Positions 1 to 9,415 of a stretch of 57,745 bases of DNA are shown in pieces (within the stretch, counting starts at the first letter, position 1; each line of letters begins with the position of its first letter). The stretch is taken from the NCBI GenBank assembly GCA_018650465.1, contig JABIFY010000147.1, positions 1 through 57,745 of the forward strand, read 5' to 3'. Under the pieces are notes generated by a model that was not told where the DNA came from, searched no databases, and worked only from the letters and a program-made list of their open reading frames with translations. This DNA comes from Alphaproteobacteria bacterium (GTDB taxonomy: Bacteria > Pseudomonadota > Alphaproteobacteria > UBA2966). The translations under genes and the position numbers were made by a program.

Positions 1-152
1 ATATGATGGCTTTATTCAAACCAAACATTCCTCGGAAACCGTTGATAGAGTTGGTGTTATGAAAAGAGTCGGGTACTGTGCCCTGACCTTTCAGATTACT
101 ACCCTGAAGGATGGGCCGACATCACGTTAATCATTCCGGGGAAGCTCATATA

Positions 153-593
153 ATGACCGAACAAGACCTGGTAGCGTCTCAACAAGACCTGGCCGCTGCC
201 TGCGAGAAAGAAGTGAATGATTTACATGATTTTTTTGTCGAATGGATGGGGGCCAAAGTTGACCGTAGCGACAAAGTATTTGAACGATTTTCAGCCACAG
301 TCGGAGACAGCTTTACCCTGATCGGCCCGGATGGTGACACGTCCGAACGCAAGGCCCTGGAGCCGGAACTGGAAGGCACTTATGGCGCTCGCCCCGAATT
401 CAAAATCTGGATCAAAAATTGCCAGTGCAAGTTTGTTGCCGACAACCTGTGTCTGATCACCTATGAAGAATGGCAAGATATTGCCGGCGTCGGCACCAGC
501 CGTCTCAGCACAGCCTTGTTTGGTCGCCGCAAAGGCGCGCCAAATGGTGTCGAATGGCTGCACGTGCACGAAACCTGGTTGCCGGGGAATTGA
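153..593 (+). CDS. NTF2-like (DUF4440/SnoaL-type) small protein
   Basis: Protein of 146 residues. An N-terminal helical stretch is followed by a strand-rich half with patterns such as FKIWIKNCQCKFV, LCLITYEEWQ and VEWLHVHETWLP, which fits the cone-shaped NTF2-like/DUF4440 fold. These proteins bind small ligands or act as accessory domains, and no catalytic function can be assigned. I chose the ATG at 153 because GGGGAAG sits about ten bases upstream; an earlier in-frame ATG at 111 has no comparable ribosome-binding site. It stands alone, facing the Liv operon that ends at 622. The first 150 bases of the window hold no recognisable gene. Confidence 0.6.
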   Translation: MTEQDLVASQQDLAAACEKEVNDLHDFFVEWMGAKVDRSDKVFERFSATVGDSFTLIGPDGDTSERKALEPELEGTYGARPEFKIWIKNCQCKFVADNLCLITYEEWQDIAGVGTSRLSTALFGRRKGAPNGVEWLHVHETWLPGN

Positions 594-621
594 ACGTTAT
601 CGTTTCAGACCAACCGGAAGT

Positions 622-1317
622 CTAAACACCCACATATTTCGTCAGCAGCGAATGATCGTCTCGCAGGACCTGGGCTTCCACGGTTTCGCGGTTGCGACCG
701 TTTTCGATAAAGGCCACGCGGTCGGCAATGGATAACACCGCATCGACGCGCTGCTCGACCAGAATGACGGCGACGCCCTCGGCTTTCATGCGCACGATAA
801 CCTGGCGGATTTGTTCGATCATGGAAGGTTGCAGGCCCTCTGTCGGCTCGTCCAGTAACAAGACTTGTGGCTCAATACACAAGGCGCGAGCGGTTGCCAG
901 CATTTGTTGTTCACCGCCCGACAAAGTTTCGGCGGCCTGATCCAGGCGCTCCCTCAGGCGCGGGAAGATATCCAGCACACGTTCACGGGTTTCAGCGCCC
1001 TTGTTGCGCGCCATCAAGCCAATTTCGATATTTTCAGCAACAGTCAATTCAGCAAACAAACGCCGACCTTGTGGAATATACCCGATACCCCGACGAGGTA
1101 CTTCGTGGGCCGCCAAACCGCTCAGGTCTTCGCCGTCCAAAACAATCGACCCGGCCTTGAGGGGCAGCAGGCCCATGATGGCCTTCATGGTCGTGGTCTT
1201 GCCGGCCCCGTTGCGGCCCAGCAAACAAAGAATTTCGCCGGGCATTGCGGTCAATGAAAACCCGTGCAGGATTTTTGCCTTGCCATAAGCCACGTCAATA
1301 TTTTGAAGCTCAAGCAT
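622..1317 (-). CDS. livF: Branched-chain amino acid-type ABC transporter ATP-binding protein (LivF-like)
   Basis: ATPase of 231 residues, the usual LivF length. Walker A (GRNGAGKTT) lies near residue 35, the signature LSGGEQQ near 133 and Walker B (VLLLDEPTEGL) just after, followed by the H-loop-position EQR motif typical of LivF (VILVEQRVD). With LivG it should power import of amino acids, amides or related solutes through LivH/LivM at the inner membrane. Its ATG overlaps the livG stop as TGATG, so translation is probably coupled. It is the last gene of the five-gene operon. The substrate cannot be read from sequence; urea and amide transporters share this architecture. Confidence 0.92.
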   Translation of the reverse strand: MLELQNIDVAYGKAKILHGFSLTAMPGEILCLLGRNGAGKTTTMKAIMGLLPLKAGSIVLDGEDLSGLAAHEVPRRGIGYIPQGRRLFAELTVAENIEIGLMARNKGAETRERVLDIFPRLRERLDQAAETLSGGEQQMLATARALCIEPQVLLLDEPTEGLQPSMIEQIRQVIVRMKAEGVAVILVEQRVDAVLSIADRVAFIENGRNRETVEAQVLRDDHSLLTKYVGV

Positions 1318-2057
1318 CAGCCTGTCCCCAGATATGCGGCCTGGACATCAGCGTTGGCGCGAATATCATCTGGTGACCCTTCGGCGAGGATTTCACCAAA
1401 ATTAAGCACTGTAATTTGCTCGGCCATTTCCATGACCACATCCATGTTGTGTTCGATCAACAGGATGGTCGTCTGCCCTGCCATGGAGCGAATCAGAGCC
1501 TTGAATTCAGCGATTTCACTGTCGGCCAGACCTTGCGTGGGTTCATCCAGAATCAGCAAGCGTGGCTTTTGGCCAAGCCCCATAGCGATTTCCAGCAAGC
1601 GTTGGTGGCCATAACTCAGGTCATCGGCGATTTGGTCGACCCGATCCATCAGGCCCACCCGTGACAACGCACTCTCGACTTCGACGTCAACTTCGTCTGC
1701 ATTTGCCGCCAATCTGCGACGCACAGCCAATGCCACATTTTCGCGCAGAGAAAGTCGGCCAAAGATCGACGTGATCTGAAAGGTATAGGCCATGCCGCGG
1801 GCAATGCGTTTATGGGCGGGCAAGGCGGTGACATCATCGCCCAGGAAAGTCACCTGGCCTGCACTGGCCGTGATACGACCGCACAACATGCCGACAAAGG
1901 TGGTTTTGCCTGCACCGTTAGGGCCGATCAGGGCGCGGACCTGGCCTTCGGGTAAATCGAAATCAACATCGGAGACAGCTTTCAGGCCACCAAAGTTGCG
2001 CGACAAACCCTTGGTCGAAAGTAAATTCGTCGTTGAGATTTGACCTAAGGCAGCCAT
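1317..2057 (-). CDS. livG: Branched-chain amino acid-type ABC transporter ATP-binding protein (LivG-like)
   Basis: ATPase of 246 residues with Walker A GPNGAGKTT near residue 45, a modified signature LSYGHQR near 150, Walker B (LLILDEPTQGL) and a switch His in LLIEHNMD. The LSYG variant in place of LSGG is normal for LivG. The start is preceded by AGGAGG. The coding region overlaps the livM 3' end by 13 bases and the livF start by one base. It forms the ATPase heterodimer with LivF. Confidence 0.92.
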   Translation of the reverse strand: MAALGQISTTNLLSTKGLSRNFGGLKAVSDVDFDLPEGQVRALIGPNGAGKTTFVGMLCGRITASAGQVTFLGDDVTALPAHKRIARGMAYTFQITSIFGRLSLRENVALAVRRRLAANADEVDVEVESALSRVGLMDRVDQIADDLSYGHQRLLEIAMGLGQKPRLLILDEPTQGLADSEIAEFKALIRSMAGQTTILLIEHNMDVVMEMAEQITVLNFGEILAEGSPDDIRANADVQAAYLGTG

Positions 2058-2989
2058 GGGGCAAACCTCCTGCGGATTTCACCAACCAGGCCCTGAGGGG
2101 CAAACAGGGTCAGCAACACCAGGGCAATACCGGCGAACAGCATATAGGCGCTGGTCAGACCGCTTGTGATATCGATCAGGTAAAACATGAACAAGGCCCC
2201 GACCAGTGGGCCAGTGACCGTGCCAGCGCCCCCCAACAGCACCCACAAAAGCGGGAAAATGGAATATTGCACGGTGGCGAAGCTTGCCCCGGCATAGCCA
2301 AACAGCAAACCGTAAAAGGCACCGGCAGCGCCGGAGATCGTACCGGAAACAACGACCGCCACCAGTTTGTGCCGGAAGATGTCATAGCCCAACATACGGG
2401 CGCGGTCTTCGTTTTCACGGATGGCAATCAGCACTTTACCAAAGGGGTTTTGAACCAGCTTCAGGATCAGTGCGAGGCAAATGGCAAAAAGGATCAGGGC
2501 CGCCATGTATCGATTAGCTGGATCACTGACATCAAACCCGGCGATCACACGGCTGGCTTTTTGAATGACAAATCCTTCGTCGCCGCGGGTCCACTCACCA
2601 AAATACAGAATGACCAAATACCCCGTTTGAGCAAACATCAGGGTGACAATCATGAAAGCCACACCTGTGGTGCGCAGGGCGAGGAGGCCCACGACCGTTG
2701 ACAGCACGAAGGCTGCAACAATGCCACTGAGCAAGGCCGCTTCGGCGGAAAAACCCAGATGTTGAATGCTCAGGCCCATGCCATACATGCCGGCAGCGAA
2801 GAACATGGCGTGCCCCAGGCTCAGCAGGCCGGTATAGCCGAACAAAACATTATAACCCATGGCATAGACGGCCAGCACCATCACCCGCGCCAGGTTACCA
2901 TGATGATAGGGCGGCAGCACAAACCCCAGGACCAACAGCAAGGCGATCAGCCCCCCGTGCAGGATAAGCGATTTGTTAATACCGCTCAT
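2045..2989 (-). CDS. livM: Branched-chain amino acid-type ABC transporter permease (LivM-like)
   Basis: Permease of 314 residues with about eight to ten hydrophobic helices, matching LivM in length and in the N-terminal pattern VLAVYAMGYNVLFGYTGLLS and the loop IRENEDRARMLGYD that contacts the ATPases. It builds half of the membrane channel with LivH. The ATG overlaps the livH stop (ATGA), consistent with coupled translation. Confidence 0.92.
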   Translation of the reverse strand: MSGINKSLILHGGLIALLLVLGFVLPPYHHGNLARVMVLAVYAMGYNVLFGYTGLLSLGHAMFFAAGMYGMGLSIQHLGFSAEAALLSGIVAAFVLSTVVGLLALRTTGVAFMIVTLMFAQTGYLVILYFGEWTRGDEGFVIQKASRVIAGFDVSDPANRYMAALILFAICLALILKLVQNPFGKVLIAIRENEDRARMLGYDIFRHKLVAVVVSGTISGAAGAFYGLLFGYAGASFATVQYSIFPLLWVLLGGAGTVTGPLVGALFMFYLIDITSGLTSAYMLFAGIALVLLTLFAPQGLVGEIRRRFAPWLP

Positions 2990-3867
2990 GATCCGCGTTT
3001 CCCGAACAGGCCATTGGGCCTGAAAATCAGCACAAAGGCCACCAGCAAGGTCGCCAGAATCTTGGCCAGGGTTGGCGTGAAAAAGACCGAAATAATACCG
3101 TCGCTCATGCCGATCAAAACAGCGGCGACAACCGTGCCCATCAAACTGCCAAGACCGCCAATGATGACCACAATGAAAGACAGCAACAAGGGATCACCAC
3201 CCATCAGGTAGTGGGCTTGCTGGATCGGCACAATAAGCACCGCCGCCATGGCCGCCAGGGCAGCACCCAGGCCAAAGACAATGGCATAGACACGCTCCAC
3301 GGGGATACCAAACGCCTGGGCCATTTCGCGGTCCAGCTGGGTAGCGCGCAAGACCAGGCCAATACGGGTTTTGGCCATCAGGGCCCACACCCCCAGCAAC
3401 AAGACGATCGCCATGCCAATGACAAACAGCTTGTAGGACGAATAACCAAACCATGGCGTATAGAAACGATGGCTGAAGGGTGCCAGAACGGGGCGGGCAT
3501 CGGGACCATAGGTCATCAGCACCACTTGTTGAATGATGTAGAGAATGCCAATTGTTGCGACGATGGTGCTTTCCGGATCGTAATTCAGACGTTTGAGAAC
3601 CGTGAGGTCAGCGGCAGCAGCAATCACGCCAGCGGTCAATGGTGCCACCAGCAAGGCAACAAGAAAACCCACAGCTGGGTGCAGGCCAACAAAGGTTGTC
3701 ACCCACCAGGCCAGCACCGCCCCCAGCATAAAAAACTCACCATGGGCCACATTGACCACACGCATGGTGCCAAAGACCAGGCTGAGGCCAACGGCGGTCA
3801 GCGCCAGGACGGCTGACTGCACCGCCCCTTCCAACGAGGCCAGTAAAAGGTAGGGACCAAAATCCAT
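2986..3867 (-). CDS. livH: Branched-chain amino acid-type ABC transporter permease (LivH-like)
   Basis: Permease of 293 residues. LivH hallmarks are GTMRVVNVAHGEFFMLGA near residue 35 and the EAA-like loop LRATQLDREMAQAFGI, which docks to the ATPases. It pairs with LivM. The gene lies about 110 bases downstream of the binding-protein gene, with a strong hairpin in the gap, so the permease and ATPase genes are probably transcribed at a lower level than the binding protein. Confidence 0.92.
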   Translation of the reverse strand: MDFGPYLLLASLEGAVQSAVLALTAVGLSLVFGTMRVVNVAHGEFFMLGAVLAWWVTTFVGLHPAVGFLVALLVAPLTAGVIAAAADLTVLKRLNYDPESTIVATIGILYIIQQVVLMTYGPDARPVLAPFSHRFYTPWFGYSSYKLFVIGMAIVLLLGVWALMAKTRIGLVLRATQLDREMAQAFGIPVERVYAIVFGLGAALAAMAAVLIVPIQQAHYLMGGDPLLLSFIVVIIGGLGSLMGTVVAAVLIGMSDGIISVFFTPTLAKILATLLVAFVLIFRPNGLFGKRGS

Positions 3868-3930
3868 ATTTGTTTCAAACTTAACAGGTGTAAATCAAGC
3901 TAACCAGATTGAGGTGTCGTGCAAAAGGAA

Positions 3931-3960
3931 CAGGCTCCGGCACAGTCGTACCGGAGCCTG
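3931..3960 (-). terminator. Hairpin between livK-like and livH genes (attenuator or partial terminator)
   Basis: CAGGCTCCGG and CCGGAGCCTG form a perfect 10-bp stem around a 10-base loop, placed 17 bases after the binding-protein stop on the minus strand. Only an imperfect T-rich stretch (TTCCTTTT) follows, so partial termination or protection of the upstream mRNA 3' end is more likely than complete termination. This arrangement is common after periplasmic binding-protein genes. Confidence 0.65.
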
Positions 3961-3976
3961 CAAATGTCGATCAGGC

Positions 3977-5281
3977 TTAGAACGACTTTTTGGTGTAATC
4001 AACTTCGTCCGGATACAAGGTATCTTCAATGGACGTGGTGTGAGCCAGCTTCAGTTTGCCGTCCGTCACCTTGGTGATGTATTGGTGACCGAAGACCTGG
4101 TGTGTCTTGCCATTAAAGAGTTTGGCCCCTTGCGGATGTTCCGCAGAATGAGGGATCGCCGACATGGCTTCCACAGCTTCAATCAGCTTGGCCCTGTCAC
4201 TCGGCCCTTTATAGCCCGATGCCTCCATACCGGCCTTGATGGTATAGAGCGTTTCCCAACAGCCAAACATGTGTGAATAGGTCGACACATCTTTGGGGTC
4301 CGAAAGGGACGCACCATTGTTATCCACCCCGACCGCCGCCCGGAAGGCCTTGTCATAAGACGACTGGTTGGCCTGGGCATAACGTGGGTTGGCTTCCCAG
4401 AAATAGGTGCCATCAAGGAATTCAAGACCGGGACTGGCCATATCGACGGCTTCCAGGCTGTCGATAAAGCCAAAGATTTGCGGCTTGTTGGGCCCGTAGA
4501 ATTCGCCCAGCTCCTTAACGAAGGTCAGCACAGCCGGCCCGACCATGACATGATAGATGACTTCTGTATCACGCGGAATTTTCGGGAAATATTTGGTGAA
4601 GGAAGATTCCGTTGGCGGGATGGCAATCTTCTGGATGACCTTGCCGCCCTGCTTTTCAATCGCTGCCGAAAAATAGTCGCGATGATCATGACCAAAGGCA
4701 AAATCGGGATAGATCATGGTGACTTTTTTGCCAAGATTATCAGCCACAAACGGGGCCATGGCCTGAACCTGGCTTTTCACATCGGTGATGCCGGGCTGCA
4801 AGGTATACCGGTTGAGCATACCACTGGCCACATGATGGCCTTCGGAGACGACAAAGTAAGGTAATTTAAGTTCGCCCGCACGCGGCGCAGAGCCGATAAC
4901 GACGTGACTGAACAAGGTACCAAAGGCGATGTCGCATTTATGCTGGGTGGCAAATTTTTCGACCACTTCTGCACCGCGCTTTGGATCCGTGCCATCATCT
5001 TCGGCAACGATCTCAACAGGTCGACCATTAATACCACCCGAGGCATTGATCATCTTGGCGGCGGCTTGCGTGGTGCGATTGTACCAACGCCCATAAGCGG
5101 CACCAATACCAGTGCGATGCACCTGGAAGCCAATGCGAATGGGTTCAGAACTTGCAGATTGAGCGTAACCAACAAGGCCTGGCAAAGTCGACATGCCGGC
5201 AAAAGCCCCCGCACCAGCGGCCAGTGTTTTCAGTGCCTTGCGACGGCTGTCAGATACAGGAATAATTTTCTTTTTTGACAT
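3977..5281 (-). CDS. ABC transporter substrate-binding protein (Peripla_BP_6, LivK-like) with Tat signal
   Basis: Periplasmic binding protein of 434 residues. The N-terminus has a twin-arginine motif (SDSRRKALKTL) followed by a hydrophobic Ala/Gly segment and a likely cleavage site near GYAQSA. The mature part starts EPIRIGFQVHRTGIGAAYG and shows the type I periplasmic fold (AAKMINASGGINGRPVEIV). The start at 5281 is supported by AGGAGG about 11 bases upstream; a longer frame to 5311 lacks such a site. It captures the solute for LivHMGF. Amide-, urea- and branched-chain-amino-acid-binding proteins look alike at this level, so the ligand is open. Confidence 0.9.
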   Translation of the reverse strand: MSKKKIIPVSDSRRKALKTLAAGAGAFAGMSTLPGLVGYAQSASSEPIRIGFQVHRTGIGAAYGRWYNRTTQAAAKMINASGGINGRPVEIVAEDDGTDPKRGAEVVEKFATQHKCDIAFGTLFSHVVIGSAPRAGELKLPYFVVSEGHHVASGMLNRYTLQPGITDVKSQVQAMAPFVADNLGKKVTMIYPDFAFGHDHRDYFSAAIEKQGGKVIQKIAIPPTESSFTKYFPKIPRDTEVIYHVMVGPAVLTFVKELGEFYGPNKPQIFGFIDSLEAVDMASPGLEFLDGTYFWEANPRYAQANQSSYDKAFRAAVGVDNNGASLSDPKDVSTYSHMFGCWETLYTIKAGMEASGYKGPSDRAKLIEAVEAMSAIPHSAEHPQGAKLFNGKTHQVFGHQYITKVTDGKLKLAHTTSIEDTLYPDEVDYTKKSF

Positions 5282-5503
5282 TAAGGATCCCCCTCCTCCT
5301 GGTATTTTCAAGTATTCTTCGTTTGATAAATTCGTTTCTATGCTAATGAGTTTCTAGACTCTCCTGGATATGAAATGGATTGTCCAGAAAATTCGTCACC
5401 ACAGCCATTAGCACTCGTGTAATCTGCGTCGAACCGTCACATTTAATTTTCGCCATTCCATACTATATTCTGATGGACCGCTTGTCGGGAGACATACGCA
5501 CTT

Positions 5504-7987
5504 ATGAACGATCAGGGCATATCATATTATCAAGCGAGCGACAGCCGGAACTTGCCGGAATGGATCGCTTTGACCGACACATCATTTTTTCGTGTCAGCA
5601 GCGGTTTAATGATTGTGTCTGCAACCGGGCAGGTTGTGATCGTGCGGGGATATTTTGCGGCTGAGGCCTCCCCGATCCTTGAAACCCTGGGCGGCACAGC
5701 CGTTTCTCCGGATTTTGAAATGCCCGGGGGTGAAAATGCCGAAGCATTGGCCGAAGCTGAAGGTGCCCTGGAAAAAGAACAGTTGGACTTGTTACAGAGC
5801 GCTGACGCCGCCGCTTTGGCGACAAAGACAGCTGCCCTGATTGACGGTGCCAGCGAGGAAGAAGCCGAACTGGCGGCGGATGACGCTTATATTGAAGTTA
5901 TTTCAGCGGCCACGGATGAAGACATACGGGTAACCGTCAGCCGCGCGGCGCTGACAGACCTAGCAGACCTACCAGACATTAAAGCAGATATATTTACCCC
6001 TGACAGGGAAGAAGCTCTCGATTTCGCCGTGAACATGCAATGGGATAACGAGGGCATATCCCCAAGCCCTGGGTCCCAGGTGCGCGAGGATGAGGGAGAA
6101 CGCAGGGACGATCCGGTTACTGACAGTGATCGTGAACCAGATTCGATTACCACACCTGTTCAAGAGCCAGAACCTGAGCCTGAGCCGGAGCCGGAGCCGG
6201 AGCCGGAGCCAGAGCCTGAGCCAGAACCAGAACCAGAACAGCCAGTCCTGTCCATCAACGATGTTTCAGGTGCGGAAGATTCATCAATACCACTGGACCT
6301 GTCAGTATCCTTGCCGGAGCCGGGCGATCAACGAAACCTGACGATTGAAATTACCGGCATTCCTGAAGGGGCCATCCTGTCTGAAGGTACGGATAACGGA
6401 GATGGTAGCTGGTCCCTGGTACCTGATGACCTGGCAGGTCTGTCTTTCACGCCGGCGTACAATGACGCGGACGACATTTCCCTTGCGGTGACAGCCACGG
6501 CAACTGACCCCGATACGGGCGACGTCCGTTCCGCGTCTGCTGACCTTGAAGTCACAGTGACCGGCGTCGCCGATGAACCGCTGCTGGCTACCGCAGATGT
6601 GGCGGGCGCAGAAGACACGGCAATCGGCCTCGATATTTCCGCAGCCCTTTCGGATACAACAGGTGAAATCCTGCTGGTGAGGATTTCGGGTGTGCCGGAA
6701 GGTGCGGTGCTCTCCGCCGGAAATGACCTTGGTGATGGCGTCTGGACCCTGAGTGTCGACCACCTTAGCGGACTGACATTGTTGCCATCTGAAAACGACA
6801 GTTCAGACATCGATTTATCGGTTGCCGTGACAGCCCTGGAAGAAGGCACGACGTCGGCCAAAACAGAAGTCTTTCAGGTGGCGGTCAGTGGCGTCGCAGA
6901 CCAGCCTGTTTTGCAGGCATCTGATGCGCAAGGGATGGAGGACACAGAAATTTCACTGGATATTTCAGCCGCCCTGGTTGACCCCTCAGAAGTCCTGGAA
7001 ATATCTGTCAGCGGCATCCCTGTCGGTGCCGTCCTGCAATCCGGTAATGATCGTTTCAAAGCAACCAGCAGGAATGACACCGCCGACATTAGCGACTGGA
7101 ACATGGACACCCTCGTCATAACGCCCCCAACGGACGACGACAGTGATTTTACGCTGGCTGTCTCAGCGGTCTCCAGCGAAGCCGACAGCGGTGACAGTGC
7201 CGGGATATCAACCGAAATTGATGTCACAGTTGAACCCTTTGAGTATGTCGGCACCGACGACGCCGACACCATCTCGGCCAGTGCAGGAGACGATGTTATC
7301 CGGGGCCTGGGCGGTGACGATGCAATCGATGCCGGTGGCGGATCTGATACCGTTTATGCCGGTAGTGGTGATGACATTGTTCTGGGCCGCGCTGGCGCAG
7401 ATATTCTGTATGGCGAAACCGGAAATGATGACCTGAAAGGCGGCTCAGGTGCAGATCTTTTATATGGCGGCGGCGGTTCTGATGATCTTGCCGGCGATGC
7501 GGGTAACGATGAAATCTATGGCGATGCCGGCAACGATTTCATCAGTGGCGGCGGCGGCGCGGATATCCTTTATGGCGGAACCGGTGAAGATATCCTTGAT
7601 GGCGGCGCCAAAGCTGATTTTCTCGTCGGTGGTGCCGGGGTTGATACCCTGACCGGCGGCAAGGGCAACGATATCTTTCACTATAACTCTCTGGACGAAA
7701 TCGGGGACACCATTACCGATTTTAAAAGTGGCAAGGATTCACTGACCTTTGATTCCAGTGCCTTCATTGCCGACTACGATCCAGATACAGGTGAACTTGA
7801 CGCAGGTGCTTTTGAAAGTCTGGTCGAGTTTGATCCCGGTGCGCCTTCCAGCACGGCTGCCTTCGTTTTTGACCAGGCTTCCGACAATCTTTATTACGAC
7901 CAAAGCGGCATCGGGGACGGCTATACCCTGATCGCAACCGTTAACGATGGCGACCTTGATCTCAGTGATATCCTGATGATCGACTAA
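5504..7987 (+). CDS. RTX calcium-binding, cadherin-like repeat protein, probable type I secretion substrate
   Basis: Acidic protein of 827 residues. Order: an N-terminal domain (1-200, with FFRVSSGLMIVSATGQVVIV); a (EP)12E hinge at 221-245; three related ~100-residue Ig/cadherin-like repeats at about 246-570, each with a GIP.GA.L..G.D and ND..DI.L.V pattern; a block of GGxGxDxLx hemolysin-type calcium repeats at about 583-725; and a C-terminal region with DTITDFKSGKDSLTFD and an acidic end typical of type I secretion signals. No Sec signal peptide is visible. It probably acts as an extracellular adhesin or matrix protein. No type I secretion genes lie nearby. GGGAG about 12 bases upstream supports the start. 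Confidence 0.88.
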   Translation: MNDQGISYYQASDSRNLPEWIALTDTSFFRVSSGLMIVSATGQVVIVRGYFAAEASPILETLGGTAVSPDFEMPGGENAEALAEAEGALEKEQLDLLQSADAAALATKTAALIDGASEEEAELAADDAYIEVISAATDEDIRVTVSRAALTDLADLPDIKADIFTPDREEALDFAVNMQWDNEGISPSPGSQVREDEGERRDDPVTDSDREPDSITTPVQEPEPEPEPEPEPEPEPEPEPEPEPEQPVLSINDVSGAEDSSIPLDLSVSLPEPGDQRNLTIEITGIPEGAILSEGTDNGDGSWSLVPDDLAGLSFTPAYNDADDISLAVTATATDPDTGDVRSASADLEVTVTGVADEPLLATADVAGAEDTAIGLDISAALSDTTGEILLVRISGVPEGAVLSAGNDLGDGVWTLSVDHLSGLTLLPSENDSSDIDLSVAVTALEEGTTSAKTEVFQVAVSGVADQPVLQASDAQGMEDTEISLDISAALVDPSEVLEISVSGIPVGAVLQSGNDRFKATSRNDTADISDWNMDTLVITPPTDDDSDFTLAVSAVSSEADSGDSAGISTEIDVTVEPFEYVGTDDADTISASAGDDVIRGLGGDDAIDAGGGSDTVYAGSGDDIVLGRAGADILYGETGNDDLKGGSGADLLYGGGGSDDLAGDAGNDEIYGDAGNDFISGGGGADILYGGTGEDILDGGAKADFLVGGAGVDTLTGGKGNDIFHYNSLDEIGDTITDFKSGKDSLTFDSSAFIADYDPDTGELDAGAFESLVEFDPGAPSSTAAFVFDQASDNLYYDQSGIGDGYTLIATVNDGDLDLSDILMID
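6164..6238 (+). repeat. Glu-Pro dipeptide repeat (microsatellite-like GAGCCN)
   Basis: Twelve and a half GAG/GAA-CCN units encode (EP)12E, residues 221-245 of the RTX protein. The six-base period makes this prone to slippage that would change hinge length in frame, in two-residue steps, without breaking the gene. Such Pro/Glu stretches are stiff spacers that hold a domain away from the cell surface. Confidence 0.9.
7250..7680 (+). repeat. Hemolysin-type calcium-binding nonapeptide repeats
   Basis: About fifteen consecutive nonapeptides of GGxGxDxLx type (for example GGSGADLLY, GDAGNDEIY, GGGGADILY). They form a calcium-loaded parallel beta roll that folds outside the cell after type I export. 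The underlying DNA is only loosely repetitive because codons vary. Confidence 0.9.
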
Positions 7988-7993
7988 AGCGTC

Positions 7994-9415
7994 TTATGCG
8001 CCTCTCGGGGCCGCCAACAAGGCCAGCCCCATCAGCGTATACATCACCATAAAGACTGCCATGGGGACTTGGCTGAGTGTGGCTTTTTTTGCATCCCGGA
8101 ACATGTCGATGGCGATAGCGTGGGAGACCAATACCGCAACGATGTGCCCGACAACAATTATCCCTGCCTGGCTTAACCAGATGACTTCAACACTGTCACG
8201 GCTGTTGAAAAAACCCGTGGTCACATGGAACTCTCCGAGGCCGAGATAGTCAGCCCCCCGCGCCCAGGGGTCGCTGACGGCCTTGATCGCATATTGACCA
8301 TTGACCAGCAGAGCCGACAGAAAATGGGCGGCATGGTAAGCCAGGGTAATGGGCAAAATGGCCAGGGCCAGACGACCAAATGCTTGTCTAAAACGAGCCC
8401 GCTCACCGACCAGCCACAGACCTGAATAAAGGGTGCCGACAAAAGCCAGGATTAACAGAACGTTGGCGCCAATGAGCCCTGCCAGGGTTTGCCCGACAAC
8501 GGCGGAACGCCCCGGAAATGCCAGGGGGTTCACGCCGATTTGACCCAACCACCAAAAGGTTTCGTTCAATCCATCGAATGTGCCGCTACCCAGGACTAAC
8601 AACACAAACACGCCACCACTCAAAGACAAGGCCGGAGACTCGATCAAGGGAGCGCCCGGCATTGAAATCCGCAAGCCGTCCTGGTGGCACTGAAAAAGTC
8701 CAAGGGTGGAAAAATGACGCAGCAATATGGTGAAACATTCACAGCGACTTAACCAGGCCTCGCCGCCAAAAATGATCATGCCGACCAGGGTATAGAGCCA
8801 GTATCCAGAGACAAACCACGCCAGGCGGGCGGGATCATCCGGGGCAAGATCAGCCAGGGCAAAGGCCATAAAACCAAGGAATGCGACGACACCTGGCCAG
8901 CTGCCCAGTCGCTCCGGCAACCCCCATCGAGGCCGCAAACCAAGAGCGTTGACCAGCAGTTGATACAAACCCGTCCACGGGTTGAGCCAGTGCCAGAGGT
9001 CGCCCACAAGGCCCTGCAGGACCACAAAGGCAATCCACCAGGCCGTCCAGATTATCAGCGGCAAAAGATTTGCCAGTGGATCGCGCGAACCAAACAATCC
9101 GATCATGACCAGAGCCGCCAACATCGCCAAAGTGACCAGACTGGTCATGACCTCCAGGCCACTGGCCCGCGGTTGGCCCAGAACTTTATGGGCGAACAGG
9201 TTGGTCGTCCTGGCGGCTGGCAACAAAGCTAAAATCAATACAGTCAAGGCGACCGCTGCAACCCCGAAGGGGATGTAAATATCGGTAGGTAACAAAAGAA
9301 CAAAGCCCTGCTCCGAAGCATGTGCAAAGGCGGGGCCGGGGTTAGACAAAGCAGTAATGGCGACGATAATCACGACGGCAAAAAATCCGCACCACCAGAC
9401 AGCTTTAAGTCTCAT
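7994..9415 (-). CDS. Polytopic inner-membrane protein of unknown function
   Basis: Protein of 473 residues with a cleavable-looking signal (AVWWCGFFAVVIIV... ending PAFA/HASEQGF) and about ten further hydrophobic segments. The conserved mature start HASEQGFVLLLPTDIYIP recalls a family of alphaproteobacterial membrane proteins that, from memory, is sometimes labelled fenitrothion hydrolase-like; I would not transfer that activity. I chose the start at 9415 because its ATG overlaps the stop of the response-regulator gene as ATGA, with AAGG just upstream; an upstream ATG at 9433 is less well placed. It is the last gene of a histidine kinase/response regulator operon, so it may be a sensory partner or a target. 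Confidence 0.7.
   Translation of the reverse strand: MRLKAVWWCGFFAVVIIVAITALSNPGPAFAHASEQGFVLLLPTDIYIPFGVAAVALTVLILALLPAARTTNLFAHKVLGQPRASGLEVMTSLVTLAMLAALVMIGLFGSRDPLANLLPLIIWTAWWIAFVVLQGLVGDLWHWLNPWTGLYQLLVNALGLRPRWGLPERLGSWPGVVAFLGFMAFALADLAPDDPARLAWFVSGYWLYTLVGMIIFGGEAWLSRCECFTILLRHFSTLGLFQCHQDGLRISMPGAPLIESPALSLSGGVFVLLVLGSGTFDGLNETFWWLGQIGVNPLAFPGRSAVVGQTLAGLIGANVLLILAFVGTLYSGLWLVGERARFRQAFGRLALAILPITLAYHAAHFLSALLVNGQYAIKAVSDPWARGADYLGLGEFHVTTGFFNSRDSVEVIWLSQAGIIVVGHIVAVLVSHAIAIDMFRDAKKATLSQVPMAVFMVMYTLMGLALLAAPRGA

Noticed and set aside
2033-3816. Two long plus-strand frames opposite the Liv permeases
   Set aside because: Composition (Gln, His, Gly, Asp-rich) is typical of antisense to membrane-protein genes, and the minus-strand genes are certain.
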